Shown: one piece after another, positions 7,896-16,698 of the stretch
Position numbering within the stretch: the first letter of the stretch is position 1
Layout: every line of letters begins with the position of its first letter
Assembly: GCF_024464185.1 (NCBI RefSeq)
Contig: NZ_JANHAU010000002.1
Location: 372,001 to 436,000 of the forward strand
Direction of reading: 5' to 3'
Length of the DNA: 64,000 nt
Source: Haloarchaeobius salinus
GTDB lineage: Archaea > Halobacteriota > Halobacteria > Halobacteriales > Natrialbaceae
The notes under the pieces: model-generated
Seen by the model: only the letters and a program-made list of their open reading frames with translations
Told to the model about the DNA's origin: nothing
The model's database searches: none
Program-made: the position numbers and the translations under genes

Positions 7896-8318
7896 TTACA
7901 GCCCGATGTGGGAGGTCGAACTCGGCATGTCGTCGTCATCGTCGTCGCCGTCGTCGTCCGCGCCGCCCTCGTGGCTGAACTCGTAGGTCGCATCGTCGAG
8001 GTACACCGTCCCGTCCTCGACGGTCACGTCCACGCCGACGAGCGTCGTCTCCGCCGCCTCGCCGTTGTCGCAGTAGCCCGAACAGCCGTCGAACATCGAT
8101 CCGTGCTTCGGACAGATGATCTGGCCGTCCCGCATCGCCGCGCCCATCCCCCGGTCGAGCTTCTGTGCCTCGTGCGTGCACCGGTTCACCCACGCCTCGA
8201 CCCCGTCCTCGCAGGGCACGAGGATGACCTCCTCGGGCTCGCCGTAGGGGTCCCGCGCGGTGAACAGCCACGACCGCTCGTCGTGGACCGTCTCGACGTC
8301 CGTGAGCTCCGTCGTCAT
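7896..8318 (-). CDS. Rieske [2Fe-2S] ferredoxin-like protein
   Basis: A 140-residue soluble Rieske domain. The cluster ligands are visible as C-T-H in NRCTHEAQKLDRG and C-P-K-H in ICPKHGSMFDGCSGYC, with the usual spacing. The C-terminus is a highly acidic Asp run, a haloarchaeal solubility tail. There is no signal or membrane segment, so it is probably a cytoplasmic electron carrier like those of dioxygenase or nitrite reductase small subunits. The start MTTELTDVETV (8318) is chosen because the longer open frame overlaps the tRNA gene. No partner oxygenase is next to it. Confidence 0.85.
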   Translation of the reverse strand: MTTELTDVETVHDERSWLFTARDPYGEPEEVILVPCEDGVEAWVNRCTHEAQKLDRGMGAAMRDGQIICPKHGSMFDGCSGYCDNGEAAETTLVGVDVTVEDGTVYLDDATYEFSHEGGADDDGDDDDDDMPSSTSHIGL

Positions 8319-8396
8319 ACCCGTCCGGTGGGAAGCCAGTGGCGTAACTCCTGTGGGTACTCGAGTATCGCTACTGTGAACCGTCTTCGAAAGAAG

Positions 8397-8470
8397 TCCG
8401 CCCTCCCCGATTTGAACGGGGGACAAGTCGATCTACAGTCGACTGCTCTACCAGTCTGAGCTAAGGGCGG
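8397..8470 (-). tRNA. tRNA-Tyr (anticodon GUA)
   Basis: The minus strand folds into a full 74-nt cloverleaf: acceptor CCGCCCT with AGGGCGG, D stem GCTC/GAGC, anticodon stem GTCGA/TCGAC around loop CTGTAGA (anticodon GTA), T stem CCCCG/CGGGG around TTCAAAT, discriminator A. The first pair is C1-G72, the identity element of archaeal tRNA-Tyr. The CCA end is not encoded; a T-rich CTTCTTT follows directly and may terminate transcription. No intron is present. Confidence 0.95.
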
Positions 8471-8498
8471 GCGCACTCTGACGTAGTCGCCGAGTCCG

Positions 8499-8505
8499 AT
8501 TTAAG
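8499..8505 (-). promoter_or_regulatory. TATA box of tRNA-Tyr
   Basis: On the minus strand the sequence CTTAAAT lies about 30 bases before the first base of the tRNA, the expected archaeal TBP site. It is AT-rich within otherwise GC-rich sequence. Confidence 0.6.
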
Positions 8506-8603
8506 GGTTATCATTCGTGGTTCCGCGACGTGTAGTACGACGCGTGTCAGACGCGGCAGATAGATTGAAATAGTTGGCGCATAGAACTGTGTGCGAAGCG
8601 GGT

Positions 8604-9116
8604 ATGAGTAAGATTACCGTGCGTGCGGACGACGAGCTGGTCGAGCGCCTGGAGGCGCGCGAGGAGTCGAAGAGCCAGCTCGTCCGGGAGGCGCTCCGGG
8701 CGTATCTCGACGACGGGTCCACCGAGCCATCGGGCGGATCGTCCGACGAGCCGGTGGACACGCTGGACGGCTTCCTCGCCGAGCGTGTGACCGAACTCGT
8801 CGACGAGCGCGTTGAGCACCACATGCGCACGCGACAGCAGGACGTGAACGTGAACCTCCGACTCGAGGGTGCGACGGCGGGTCGGGCGTCGGTGTCCGAC
8901 GAGCCGGTGGCGACGCCCGAGCACGAGGGGGTGGACCGGAGTTGCGGCCAGTGCGGCGAGGAGCTCGGTGAGGACCACGTGTACTGCCCGAACTGCGGCG
9001 AGAAGGCCTCGCGCCGGGTCTTCTGTGACTGCGGCGACGAGATCAGGTCGGACTGGGCGTTCTGCCCGGGCTGCGGGCGTCGGACGCCGGCGGCGGACGT
9101 GTTGGACTCCACGTAG
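8604..9116 (+). CDS. cdrL: CdrL: ribbon-helix-helix protein with C-terminal zinc ribbons
   Basis: A 170-residue protein. Residues 1-45 (KITVRADDELVERLEAREE.. KSQLVREALRAYL) form an RHH DNA-binding domain. A linker and a helical segment (FLAERVTELVDERVEHHM) follow. The C-terminus carries paired CxxC knuckles: CGQCGEE, CPNCGEK, CDCGDE and CPGCGRR, a double zinc ribbon. This architecture directly upstream of cdrS-ftsZ2 matches CdrL, known from work on haloarchaeal cell division as a regulator acting at the cdrS-ftsZ2 promoter. Start at 8604 puts the RHH beta strand at the N-terminus; 8574 is less likely. Confidence 0.85.
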   Translation: MSKITVRADDELVERLEAREESKSQLVREALRAYLDDGSTEPSGGSSDEPVDTLDGFLAERVTELVDERVEHHMRTRQQDVNVNLRLEGATAGRASVSDEPVATPEHEGVDRSCGQCGEELGEDHVYCPNCGEKASRRVFCDCGDEIRSDWAFCPGCGRRTPAADVLDST

Positions 9117-9175
9117 GACAGATCCGGGTCGTCGTCACACATGGCGACGAATCGGACCTCGAAATAGGCGGTACC

Positions 9176-9182
9176 TTTATTA
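9176..9182 (+). promoter_or_regulatory. Probable TATA box of cdrS-ftsZ2
   Basis: TTTATTA stands in an AT-rich island 60 bases after cdrL. It predicts a start site near 9205, giving a leader of roughly 130 bases before cdrS, long for a haloarchaeon. The leader begins exactly at the first of the palindromic sites listed next. Confidence 0.55.
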
Positions 9183-9207
9183 TGTATGACACAGTGCATA
9201 CAATTGC

Positions 9208-9319
9208 GTAAGACGGGTGTCTTACACACCACGGATTCGGGAGAATACGGGGCTCCCGCGTGCGAAATCGGTGTGTAAGACGGAACGCGTGCGAAAGAAT
9301 CCCACGCGGGACGTCTTAC
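9208..9319. promoter_or_regulatory. Cluster of four alternating GTAAGAC/GTCTTAC sites in the cdrS leader
   Basis: GTAAGAC occurs at 9208-9214 and 9275-9281, and its complement GTCTTAC at 9219-9225 and 9313-9319. The first two form a palindrome with a 4-base spacer. The 12-mer at 9219-9230 is the exact reverse complement of 9270-9281. A repeated, alternating motif placed from the predicted transcription start into the leader looks like an operator array; RHH proteins bind such short repeats as dimers, so CdrL or CdrS are the natural candidates. Binding is inferred. Confidence 0.65.
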
Positions 9320-9338
9320 CCAAAGGGGAATCAGAACC

Positions 9339-9515
9339 ATGGAGCGTGTGACACTGCGAATACCGAAGCAGCAGATCGAGGAGGTAGAACAGATGGTCGA
9401 GACGGGCGAGTACCCGAACCGGAGCGAAGCGATCCGGTCGGCAGTCCGTGAGATGCTCAACGAGCAGAACGACCGCTCGAACGAAAAGTCCCAGCGGACC
9501 TGGGCCAAGGTGTAA
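9339..9515 (+). CDS. cdrS: CdrS: short ribbon-helix-helix cell-division regulator
   Basis: A 58-residue RHH protein: [20 protein letters not shown] gives the beta strand and first helix, [19 protein letters not shown] the turn and second helix. It stops 2 bases before the ftsZ2 start, so the two are one transcript. In haloarchaea CdrS sits in the cdrS-ftsZ2 unit and regulates cell division genes. The size, position and sequence fit this protein fully. It is too short to be found by size-limited ORF callers. Confidence 0.9.
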   Translation: MERVTLRIPKQQIEEVEQMVETGEYPNRSEAIRSAVREMLNEQNDRSNEKSQRTWAKV

Positions 9516-9517
9516 CG

Positions 9518-10735
9518 ATGCAGGATATCGTCCAAGAAGCCCTCGAACACGAGGAACGAGAGCAGAAACAGCAGGCCGACGCGACGGGTGACGAGTTCGG
9601 CGATCCGCGCATCGTCATCGTCGGCTGCGGTGGTGCCGGCAACAACACCGTCAACCGACTGTACAACATCGGTGTCGACGGTGCCGACACGGTCGCCATC
9701 AACACCGACAAGCAGCACCTCAAGATGATCGAGGCCGACACGAAGATCCTGGTCGGCAAGTCCCTCACCAACGGGCTCGGCGCGGGCGGCGACCCCTCGA
9801 TGGGCGAGCGCGCGACCGAGATGGCCCAGGGCACGATCAAGGAGGTGCTCGGCGACGCGGACCTCGTGTTCGTGACCGCCGGCATGGGTGGCGGGACCGG
9901 CACCGGTGCCGCGCCCGTCGTCTCCAGTATCGCGAAGGAGCAGGGCGCGATCGTCGTCGGCATGGTGTCGACGCCGTTCAACGTCGAGCGCGCCCGCACG
10001 GTGAAGGCCGAGGAGGGCCTGGAGAAGCTCCGCGAGGAGGCCGACTCCATCATCGTGCTGGACAACAACCGGCTGCTCGACTACGTCCCGAACCTGCCCA
10101 TCGGCAAGGCGTTCTCGGTCATGGACCAGATCATCGCAGAGACCGTCAAGGGCATCTCGGAGACCATCACGCAGCCGAGTCTCATCAACCTGGACTACGC
10201 CGACATGACGTCCATCATGAACCAGGGTGGCGTCGCGGTGATGCTCGTCGGCGAGACACAGGACAAGAACAAGACGCGTGAGGTGGTGAACGACGCGATG
10301 AACCACCCACTGCTGGACGTGGACTACCGTGGTGCATCCGGTGGACTCGTCCACATCACGGGTGGCCCCGACCTCACGCTGAAGGAGGCCGAGGGCATCG
10401 CGAACAACATCACCGAGCGGCTGGAGGCCAGTGCGAACGTCATCTGGGGCGCACGCATCCAGGAGAACTACAAGGGCAAGGTCCGCGTCATGGCCATCAT
10501 GACCGGCGTCCAGAGCGCGCAGGTGCTCGGCCCGAGCACGCAGAAGCAGGCCAACAAGTCCCGCCAGGCCATCGACGGCGTCGACGAGGCGGAGTTCGAG
10601 GCCCAGCCCGGCGGACAGCCCGCCCAGAACGGCGGCAACCAGTCGCTGAACGGCGGCTCGAACTCCGGCAGCACCTGGGGCGACGGCGGCCAGGACGAGA
10701 TCGAGCAGAACAACGGACTCGACGTCATCCGCTGA
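9518..10735 (+). CDS. ftsZ2: FtsZ2, tubulin-like cell division GTPase
   Basis: A 405-residue FtsZ. It has [17 protein letters not shown] at about 34-50 for nucleotide binding, the tubulin signature [12 protein letters not shown] at about 127-138, and the T7 loop with catalytic acidic residues in [11 protein letters not shown]. After the GTPase core comes a low-complexity Gln/Asn/Gly linker and a short conserved end GLDVIR. The [16 protein letters not shown]-terminal helix and this C-terminus are those of the FtsZ2 family. FtsZ2 drives constriction in haloarchaea, FtsZ1 the ring scaffold. Upstream CdrS and downstream ncsA neighbours also fit the known FtsZ2 locus. Confidence 0.95.
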   Translation: MQDIVQEALEHEEREQKQQADATGDEFGDPRIVIVGCGGAGNNTVNRLYNIGVDGADTVAINTDKQHLKMIEADTKILVGKSLTNGLGAGGDPSMGERATEMAQGTIKEVLGDADLVFVTAGMGGGTGTGAAPVVSSIAKEQGAIVVGMVSTPFNVERARTVKAEEGLEKLREEADSIIVLDNNRLLDYVPNLPIGKAFSVMDQIIAETVKGISETITQPSLINLDYADMTSIMNQGGVAVMLVGETQDKNKTREVVNDAMNHPLLDVDYRGASGGLVHITGGPDLTLKEAEGIANNITERLEASANVIWGARIQENYKGKVRVMAIMTGVQSAQVLGPSTQKQANKSRQAIDGVDEAEFEAQPGGQPAQNGGNQSLNGGSNSGSTWGDGGQDEIEQNNGLDVIR

Positions 10736-10813
10736 CTCGGTATCCGCACCCTTCTTTCGACCCGACCGGGCAGCGGCGGCGCTCGGTCGATGTGAGACGG
10801 CAGCCGTCGGTAG

Positions 10814-11353
10814 TCAGTCCAGCGCGGACGTAAACGTCGTCTCGGAGCGGAACGCGCCCGTCGCGATGGCGAACGGATCGACCGTCTCCTCGCCGTCGGT
10901 GACGACCCAGTCGCCGCGCTCGACCCACTCCCAGCCGGCGTCGCGGACGAGCGTCTCGCCGCAGTAGCTACCGAAGGAGCGGACGACGCGCTCGAACGCT
11001 CGTGCGTCTGGACTCCCACCGGAGTCGGGGTCGACGCCGACGAACCGGCGCGACTCGAACCGTTCGTCGACGGCGTCGTCGAGCCGCGAGAGGGAGTCGG
11101 TCGTGAAGTCGAGGTCGTAGTCGCTCCAGAAGTCGGCACACTCCGCTGCCTCGTGGGCGAACAGCTCGGGTGGGTCCGACGGGCGGTCGGTCCCGACGGG
11201 GTCGGGGTCCGGGCCGTCGCCGTCGTCCGACGGTGCGGTGGCGTACATCCGGTCGGGGTCGGCCGCCGGCGTCGCACGCTCTCCGGGGTCCTCGATGGAA
11301 TCGTCCGACCCCGACGACCGCAGCAGGCTCCGCAGCGTGTCGAGCAGTCCCAT
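10814..11353 (-). CDS. Hypothetical protein convergent with ftsZ2
   Basis: A 179-residue acidic protein. An N-terminal amphipathic helix (MGLLDTLRSLLRSS) and a disordered acidic linker (about 15-60) precede a compact domain (about 62-179) starting at ELFAHEAAECADFWSDYDLDF. Trp, Phe and Cys in the domain are conserved-looking but no family was recognised. An exact copy of the 11-mer found in the cdrS leader lies 64 bases before the start, so it may be controlled with the division genes. It converges with ftsZ2 across 78 bases. Confidence 0.65.
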   Translation of the reverse strand: MGLLDTLRSLLRSSGSDDSIEDPGERATPAADPDRMYATAPSDDGDGPDPDPVGTDRPSDPPELFAHEAAECADFWSDYDLDFTTDSLSRLDDAVDERFESRRFVGVDPDSGGSPDARAFERVVRSFGSYCGETLVRDAGWEWVERGDWVVTDGEETVDPFAIATGAFRSETTFTSALD

Positions 11354-11416
11354 GGTCGGCGTTTCGAGGCGCGTCGGAAATCCGTTTCGAGTACGTTGGG
11401 GATCGGCGGTGCGGGC

Positions 11417-11427
11417 GTGTCTTACAC
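11417..11427. promoter_or_regulatory. Extra GTGTCTTACAC site upstream of the 10814-11353 gene
   Basis: This 11-mer is identical to 9217-9227 in the cdrS leader and is followed, as there, by ACACACC (here after GTC). It lies in the 133-base gap between ncsA and the hypothetical gene. Confidence 0.55.
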
Positions 11428-11486
11428 GTCACACACCAGGCCGTCGACGCGTCTCACGTCCGAGGTGGACCGTGAAAACAGCCGGT

Positions 11487-12467
11487 TCAGACCGCCTCGA
11501 GGGAGTCGAGCAGCGAGCACTTCCGGCAGCGCTCTCTGGTCGTCGTCGCGCCGCAGTCCTCGCACTCGTTCAGGTCCGGCCCTGCGTCGTCCTCGTCGTA
11601 CCGATCCGCGAGCACGCCCGCCAGCTCCTCGTAGCCGGCCATGATGGAGTGGCGCGTACCGGGGTGGTTCTCCTCCAGCCCGTACAGCAGCTGCTGGATC
11701 TCCCCGCGGTAGGCCTCGCTGGAGTGCGGGCACTCGGTGATGTGCGCCGGGAGGTCGCGGAGGTGGCAGTAGAGTGCGACCTCCTTCTCGGGCACGTCGC
11801 GAAGCGGCTTCGCGCGGGGGACGAACTCGTCCTGCTCGCTCCGGGCGTCGTCGCCGTCGAAGCCGCCGATGGAGGCGTCGAAGTGCTTGGCCATCTGGGC
11901 GACGTCGCCCTCGAGGAAGTTCATCATCGCCGTCTGGGCCTCGTCGTCGAGGTTGTGGCCGGTCAGCAGCTTGTCCGCGCCGAACTCGTCGGCGTAGCGT
12001 TCGAGCAGGTCGCGACGGAACACGCCGCAGTACGCGCAGGCGGCCATGTTCTCGGGGTCGTCCTCGACCACGTCGTCCATGCGGACGCCGAACTCCTCTT
12101 CGTAGGTGACCAGCTCGTGGCGCATCGAGAGCTCGTCGGCGAGTTCGACGCAGGCGTCGACGCTCTCGTCGCGGTAGCCCTCGATACCCTCGTGGATGGT
12201 CAGCGCGAGGAGCTCGATGCGGGGGTCCTCGGCGAACGTCTCGTCGAGGATGTGGGTGAGGACGACGCTGTCCTTCCCGCCGGAGAGCCCGATGACCCAC
12301 GTCTCGGGGTCGTCGGGCGTCGCGTCGCGTGGCACCAGGTCGTCCTCGCGGACGCGCTTTCGCACCCGCTTCTCGACGGACTCGCAGAAGTGCGGTTCGC
12401 AGAGGTGCGCGCCGGAGTAGGCGGCGTGCATGACGGCCTCCCGGCCGCACCTGGTGCACTCGGTCAT
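11487..12467 (-). CDS. ncsA: NcsA/TtuA-family tRNA 2-thiolation protein
   Basis: A 326-residue PP-loop ATPase. The N-terminal zinc finger has CTRCGRE and CEPHFC. The PP-loop IGLSGGKDSVVL is at about residues 60-70. CAYCGVFRR holds catalytic/cluster cysteines, and a second CPHSSEAYRG element follows. The C-terminal finger has CEDCGATTTRERCRKC. In Haloferax the homologue NcsA lies beside ftsZ2 and is needed for 2-thiolation of tRNA-Lys(UUU), with SAMP2 as sulphur carrier. The gene is convergent with ftsZ2 but separated by one hypothetical gene. Confidence 0.9.
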   Translation of the reverse strand: MTECTRCGREAVMHAAYSGAHLCEPHFCESVEKRVRKRVREDDLVPRDATPDDPETWVIGLSGGKDSVVLTHILDETFAEDPRIELLALTIHEGIEGYRDESVDACVELADELSMRHELVTYEEEFGVRMDDVVEDDPENMAACAYCGVFRRDLLERYADEFGADKLLTGHNLDDEAQTAMMNFLEGDVAQMAKHFDASIGGFDGDDARSEQDEFVPRAKPLRDVPEKEVALYCHLRDLPAHITECPHSSEAYRGEIQQLLYGLEENHPGTRHSIMAGYEELAGVLADRYDEDDAGPDLNECEDCGATTTRERCRKCSLLDSLEAV

Positions 12468-12513
12468 CGACGACGCCTAGCTCGTCCGACGGGATACGGG
12501 TTTCGCTGTCGGC

Positions 12514-13230
12514 TCAGACCGCGTCGAGGCCGCAGTCGACCCCGGCGAGTCCGTCGTCGACGGCTGCGAGCACGTCCTCGACGTACTCGTCGCGGCGACG
12601 CGAGGAGAACAGCTCGTGGCCGCCCTCGTAGGGTCGGATCTGGTCGGCGTCGGCCGCGTCGCCCACTGCCCGCACGCTGACGACCCGGTCCCGGAGCGAG
12701 CAGAAGACGACGGCGTCGTCGTCGACGGCGGGCCGGTTCCGGTGGCCGCGGCTCGCCTCGCGGACGAATCTGGGCGAGACCTTCGACGGGATGTCCGACA
12801 GCTGCCGGTCGGTCGTCAGTTCGCCGATGACCGACCGGTCGTCCACCTCCGAGGGGACGAACTTCGCGTCGAACCCGAGTCTCGAGACGAGCGAGAACAG
12901 TACGCCCTTCGACTCCGGCGGGAAGTCCCACCACGGGCTCAGGTAGGTCGTCGTCTCGGCCCCGTCGAGGTACGCCGCGATGAGCCCGCCCGTGCTGTGG
13001 CCCACGAGCCGGAACCCGTCGAGGTCGCCGACGTACGACTGCACCGGTTCCACGTAGTCGGCGTAGAAGTCGTCGGGGAACACCGGAATCTGGAGCGCGT
13101 GGACCCGGTAGCCCGCGTCGGCGAACTGCCCGACGAGCCAGTCGACGGTCTCGTGCTCGTGGCGGTTCCCCCAGCCGAGGACGAACACCAGGTCCGAATT
13201 CCCGTCCTCGTTCGTGACTCGTGGTTTCAT
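12514..13230 (-). CDS. Alpha/beta hydrolase
   Basis: A 238-residue single-domain alpha/beta hydrolase. The nucleophile elbow is GHSTGG (serine at about residue 76). The N-terminal LVFVLGWGNRHEHETVDWL is the first strand and oxyanion-hole region. A late Asp (RDRVVSV) and His (YEGGHELFSS) complete the triad. There is no signal peptide, so it is probably cytoplasmic. Substrate unknown. Start MKPRVTNEDG is used; the upstream in-frame ATG adds nine Arg-rich residues without support. Confidence 0.8.
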   Translation of the reverse strand: MKPRVTNEDGNSDLVFVLGWGNRHEHETVDWLVGQFADAGYRVHALQIPVFPDDFYADYVEPVQSYVGDLDGFRLVGHSTGGLIAAYLDGAETTTYLSPWWDFPPESKGVLFSLVSRLGFDAKFVPSEVDDRSVIGELTTDRQLSDIPSKVSPRFVREASRGHRNRPAVDDDAVVFCSLRDRVVSVRAVGDAADADQIRPYEGGHELFSSRRRDEYVEDVLAAVDDGLAGVDCGLDAV

Positions 13231-13346
13231 ACCACGCCCGTCGACCCGGCGCGTCATAAACGTCCCAGAACTGTCGACCCACTGTCCCGGGTTTCCGACC
13301 GCCCCCGTCGCACACGTATTTGTACCCTCCCCTGCAAGCCGGTGCC

Positions 13347-13778
13347 ATGCACCCGGCGTCCCGCCGTGCCGTCCTGACCGCCGCCGTCGCGAGCCTCGGC
13401 GGCTGTCTCAGCACGTTCGACACCGTCGAGCCCCCCGGCACCCACCCGCCCGACGCCGAGCTCCGGCTCGACATCGAACGCCCCGGCGAGAACGGCGAGC
13501 GCGTCTACGTCCACAACGACGGCACCACCGACGTGCCGATGCGCGGCTACCTGCTGGAGTACGACGACGGCATCGTCTACGAGTTCGACCGCCTCACGCT
13601 CGAACCCGGGAGCTGGGTCGCCGTCGAGTCCACCAGCGTCCTCGAGGGCATGGACCGCTCAGACCCCCCGAAGTTCGTCCGCGGCGCGAACCGCGACGAC
13701 CGGCTCTGCCCCGACGGCCGCGTCACCCTCGTCGGCCCGCAGGGCACCATCGTCGGCAGTACGACGTGTCCGGCCTGA
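13347..13778 (+). CDS. Small lipoprotein with lamin-tail-like fold
   Basis: A 143-residue protein. The N-terminus MHPASRRAVLTAAVASLGGC is a twin-arginine signal followed by a lipobox Cys. The body has short beta strands (VYVHNDGTTDVPMRGYLLEY, LEPGSWVAVES, VTLVGPQGTIVGS) that resemble lamin-tail domains, in which the final strand TLVGPQGTIV is typical. Cell-surface anchored; function unknown. It is a monocistronic gene between oppositely oriented hydrolase and thioesterase-like genes. Confidence 0.65.
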   Translation: MHPASRRAVLTAAVASLGGCLSTFDTVEPPGTHPPDAELRLDIERPGENGERVYVHNDGTTDVPMRGYLLEYDDGIVYEFDRLTLEPGSWVAVESTSVLEGMDRSDPPKFVRGANRDDRLCPDGRVTLVGPQGTIVGSTTCPA

Positions 13779-13971
13779 CCCAGCGTTCGTCGTCTGTTAC
13801 CCGGGACTTTCTGGGCGATGTCGATCGCAGCGATACCATCGACGGGCGGGGCATCTGGCTGTCTCCGCCACACGCGACTCCGTCGACCGAGCACAGCGGC
13901 GTCGAAAACACGAGACGACGCGACATCAGTTCCACAGCACTCACAACCTCGAACGGCCTCGAACAGAACCA

Positions 13972-14424
13972 ATGAGCGAATCGTGGCGCACCCGACTGCA
14001 GCGGCTCGGGTTCAACCTGTGGCCGTCGTATCGGGGGACGGGCGGACGGGTCCGGTACATCGCCGAGGACTGGCAGGAGGTGAGGGTCGAGATCCCGCGG
14101 AACCTCCGGACGCGGAACTACATGGGGACGACGTTCGGCGGGAGCATCTACGGGGCGTGTGACCCCATCTACGCGATGATGCTCATCCAGGCGTTGCCGG
14201 ACGAGTACACGGTGTGGGACAGGGCTGCGTCGGTGGCGTTCAAACGCCCCGGCACCGAGGACCTGTACGCCCGGTTCCGGCTGTCCGACGAGGAACTGAC
14301 GACGATCCGGGAGCGCCTGCGGAGCGAGGAGAGCGTCGACCGCGAGTACGAGGTCGACGTCATCTCGGCCGACGGGACGACGCACGCGACCGTCGAGAAG
14401 ACGGTGTACGTCGGGCGGGACTGA
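13972..14424 (+). CDS. DUF4442-type hotdog-fold protein
   Basis: A 150-residue hotdog-fold protein. NYMGTTFGGSIYGACDPIYAMML is the hallmark helix with small residues, and the protein ends in the typical beta strand DGTTHATVEKTVYVGRD. Family members resemble PaaI-type thioesterases but usually lack a clear catalytic aspartate at the normal place; here D in GACDPIY is the only candidate. An acyl-CoA substrate is inferred. The 193 bases upstream hold no other gene. Confidence 0.75.
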   Translation: MSESWRTRLQRLGFNLWPSYRGTGGRVRYIAEDWQEVRVEIPRNLRTRNYMGTTFGGSIYGACDPIYAMMLIQALPDEYTVWDRAASVAFKRPGTEDLYARFRLSDEELTTIRERLRSEESVDREYEVDVISADGTTHATVEKTVYVGRD

Positions 14425-14557
14425 CGGCAACAACCTTCTTTGGCGTCTGGGCCTCATACCAGACGATTATCGTCCTTCGTCCCCCCCGTCGGTCGCCGTC
14501 GTTCGAGCGGCAGCCAGCCGTGGGTCCGCGGGACGGACCGCTCCGCTGGGGTGAGCG

Positions 14558-16690
14558 ATGGCGCTGCAGCTGACGCCGTACCACCTGCCGCTGGTCTGCT
14601 CGCTGGTGCTCTCGGTCGCGGTCGCCGCATTCGCGGTCCGGAACCGGGACGTGCCGGGTGGTGCACCGCTCGCGGTGTTCGCGGCCGCGACGGCGGTCTG
14701 GACGGCCGGCGAGCTCGGCAACGTCAGCGCGACGGGGACGGCCGCGAAGACACTGTGGACGAACGTCGAGATCACGGCCTCGACGCTGGTTCCGCCGGCG
14801 TTCCTGCTGCTCGCGCTGGAGTACACGGGCCGGCTCGATGGGCTGGACCGTCGACTGCTCGGCGCGCTGGGCGTCGAACCCGTGGTGCTCTCCCTGCTCG
14901 TCTGGACGTCGGGCCACGGTCTCGTCAGACGGGTGACCGGCCGTCGGCTCGCCGACGGTGGCTACTGGATCATCACCGAGTCGCTCGGCCCGGCCTTTTT
15001 CGCACACGTCGCCTACTCCTACCTCGTCATCGGCCTCGGTATCGCCCTCATCGTGCGGACGTCGCTGCTCTCCCGCGGGGTGTACCTCGTCCAGGGGACT
15101 GCGTTCGTCCTCGGGGTCGCCGTCGTCCTCGTGGCGAACGTCGCCTACGTCTCCGGCCTCACCCCGCCGGGGCTCGACCCGACGAACATGGCCTTCGCGG
15201 TCTGTAGCGCGCTCCTGCTCGCGGCCATCCGCAGTCAGCGCCTGCTCGACGTGTCGCCGGCGACGCGGGAGCTCGCCCGCGACGAACTCATCGCGACGCT
15301 CCCCGACGCCATCGTCGTCCTCAACGAGTCGGACCAGGTGGTCGACGCGAACCCGGCCGCCCAGGAGGTGTTCGACGCGACGACGCCCGACATCGTCGGC
15401 GAGCCGCTCGGGGCGGTCGCACCGCCGCTGGCCGATGCCCTCGCGGACGGGACGCACATGCTCACGCTCGAGCGTGGCGACGAGACCAGACACTACGACC
15501 TGCGGGAGTCGGGGCTCGACCGGGGCTACGGCACCGTCACCGGCCGTGTCGTCACGCTCCGGGACGTCACCGACCGCAAGCAGACGGAGGAGCGCTACCA
15601 GACGCTGCTCGACCGCTCGCTCGACATCGTCACCGTCATCGACGAGGACGGCACCATCACCTACGAGACGCCGTCGGTCGAGGAGGTGCTCGGCTACGCA
15701 CAGCCCGAACTCGTCGGCGAGTCGGCACTGGAGTACGTCCACCCGGACGACCGCGGGGCCATCGTGGAGTCGCTGACCGGGCAGCTCGCCGAACCGGGCT
15801 CCGAGGCGACGCTGGAGTTCCGATTCCTGCACGCCGACGGCTCCTGGCGCTGGCTGGAGGCCCGCGCCCGCAACCGGACCGACGACCCCATCGTCGACGG
15901 TATCATCGTCAACTCCCGGGACGTGACCGAGCGCAAGCGTCGCGAGCAGCAGACCGACGTGATGCGCCGGCTGCTTCGGCACAACCTCCGCAACGACATG
16001 ACCGTCGTCGAGGGCTACGCCGACCTGCTCTCCGAGGCGGCGGTCGACAGCGAGGGGGACACGGCTCCCGGCGACGGCTCAGCCGCCGATCAGCCAATCG
16101 CGGAGTACGTCGACGCCATCGAGGAGCGCGTCGAGAAGGTCGTCGAGCGCAGCGACAAGCTCCAGCGTGTCACCACCCAGCTACGGGACGACGAACGCCG
16201 ACTGGTCGACCCGACCGCGGTCATCGAGGAGACCGTCGACTCCGTCCGGCTCTCACACCCCGAGGTGACCGTCGAGACCGACCTCGGCGACCTCCCGCCG
16301 GTGCGGGCCGGAGACGCCTTCGAGGTCGCGTTCGCCGAGCTGGTGGAGAACAGCATCGAGCACTGCGACGGCGAGCCCGGGATCACCGTCACGGCGACGG
16401 CCGAGCCCGAAGACGTCCGCGTGCGGATCAGCGACGACGGTCCGGGCATCCCCGTCGACGAGCTCGACCCGCTGCGGAACCGCGAGGAGACGGCGCTCGA
16501 GCACGGCAGCGGTGTCGGCCTCTGGCTCGTCATCTGGGTCGTCCGCTCGGTCCGGGGCGACCTCGAGTTCGACGTCGAGGACGGCACGACCGTCACCCTC
16601 CGGCTCCCCCGGGCCGACGCGGCGACCGGTGTCAGCGCGTCCGACGCACCAACCGACGGAGCGAGGGCGTTATCCACCTCCGACGAGTAA
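14558..16690 (+). CDS. Membrane histidine kinase with 7TM sensor and two PAS domains
   Basis: A 710-residue sensor kinase. Residues 1-220 contain about seven hydrophobic helices of the HisKA_7TM type. A PAS domain (about 240-345, LPDAIVVLNESDQVVDANPA) and a second one (about 350-465, TLLDRSLDIVTVIDEDGTI, ending in RDVTERKRRE) follow. The phospho-accepting His is in LLRHNLRND at about 473. The ATPase shows N box ELVENSIEHC, G1 DDGPGIP and G2 GSGVGLWL. No response regulator is adjacent; haloarchaeal kinases of this class are often orphans. The next gene follows 8 bases later and may be cotranscribed. Confidence 0.92.
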   Translation: MALQLTPYHLPLVCSLVLSVAVAAFAVRNRDVPGGAPLAVFAAATAVWTAGELGNVSATGTAAKTLWTNVEITASTLVPPAFLLLALEYTGRLDGLDRRLLGALGVEPVVLSLLVWTSGHGLVRRVTGRRLADGGYWIITESLGPAFFAHVAYSYLVIGLGIALIVRTSLLSRGVYLVQGTAFVLGVAVVLVANVAYVSGLTPPGLDPTNMAFAVCSALLLAAIRSQRLLDVSPATRELARDELIATLPDAIVVLNESDQVVDANPAAQEVFDATTPDIVGEPLGAVAPPLADALADGTHMLTLERGDETRHYDLRESGLDRGYGTVTGRVVTLRDVTDRKQTEERYQTLLDRSLDIVTVIDEDGTITYETPSVEEVLGYAQPELVGESALEYVHPDDRGAIVESLTGQLAEPGSEATLEFRFLHADGSWRWLEARARNRTDDPIVDGIIVNSRDVTERKRREQQTDVMRRLLRHNLRNDMTVVEGYADLLSEAAVDSEGDTAPGDGSAADQPIAEYVDAIEERVEKVVERSDKLQRVTTQLRDDERRLVDPTAVIEETVDSVRLSHPEVTVETDLGDLPPVRAGDAFEVAFAELVENSIEHCDGEPGITVTATAEPEDVRVRISDDGPGIPVDELDPLRNREETALEHGSGVGLWLVIWVVRSVRGDLEFDVEDGTTVTLRLPRADAATGVSASDAPTDGARALSTSDE

Positions 16691-16698
16691 CCGCGGGT

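Noticed and set aside
6291-7899. Two more GTAAGAC/GTCTTAC sites (in cbiB and behind the Rieske gene)
   Set aside because: Single copies at sites without promoter context; a 7-mer is expected by chance a few times in this window.
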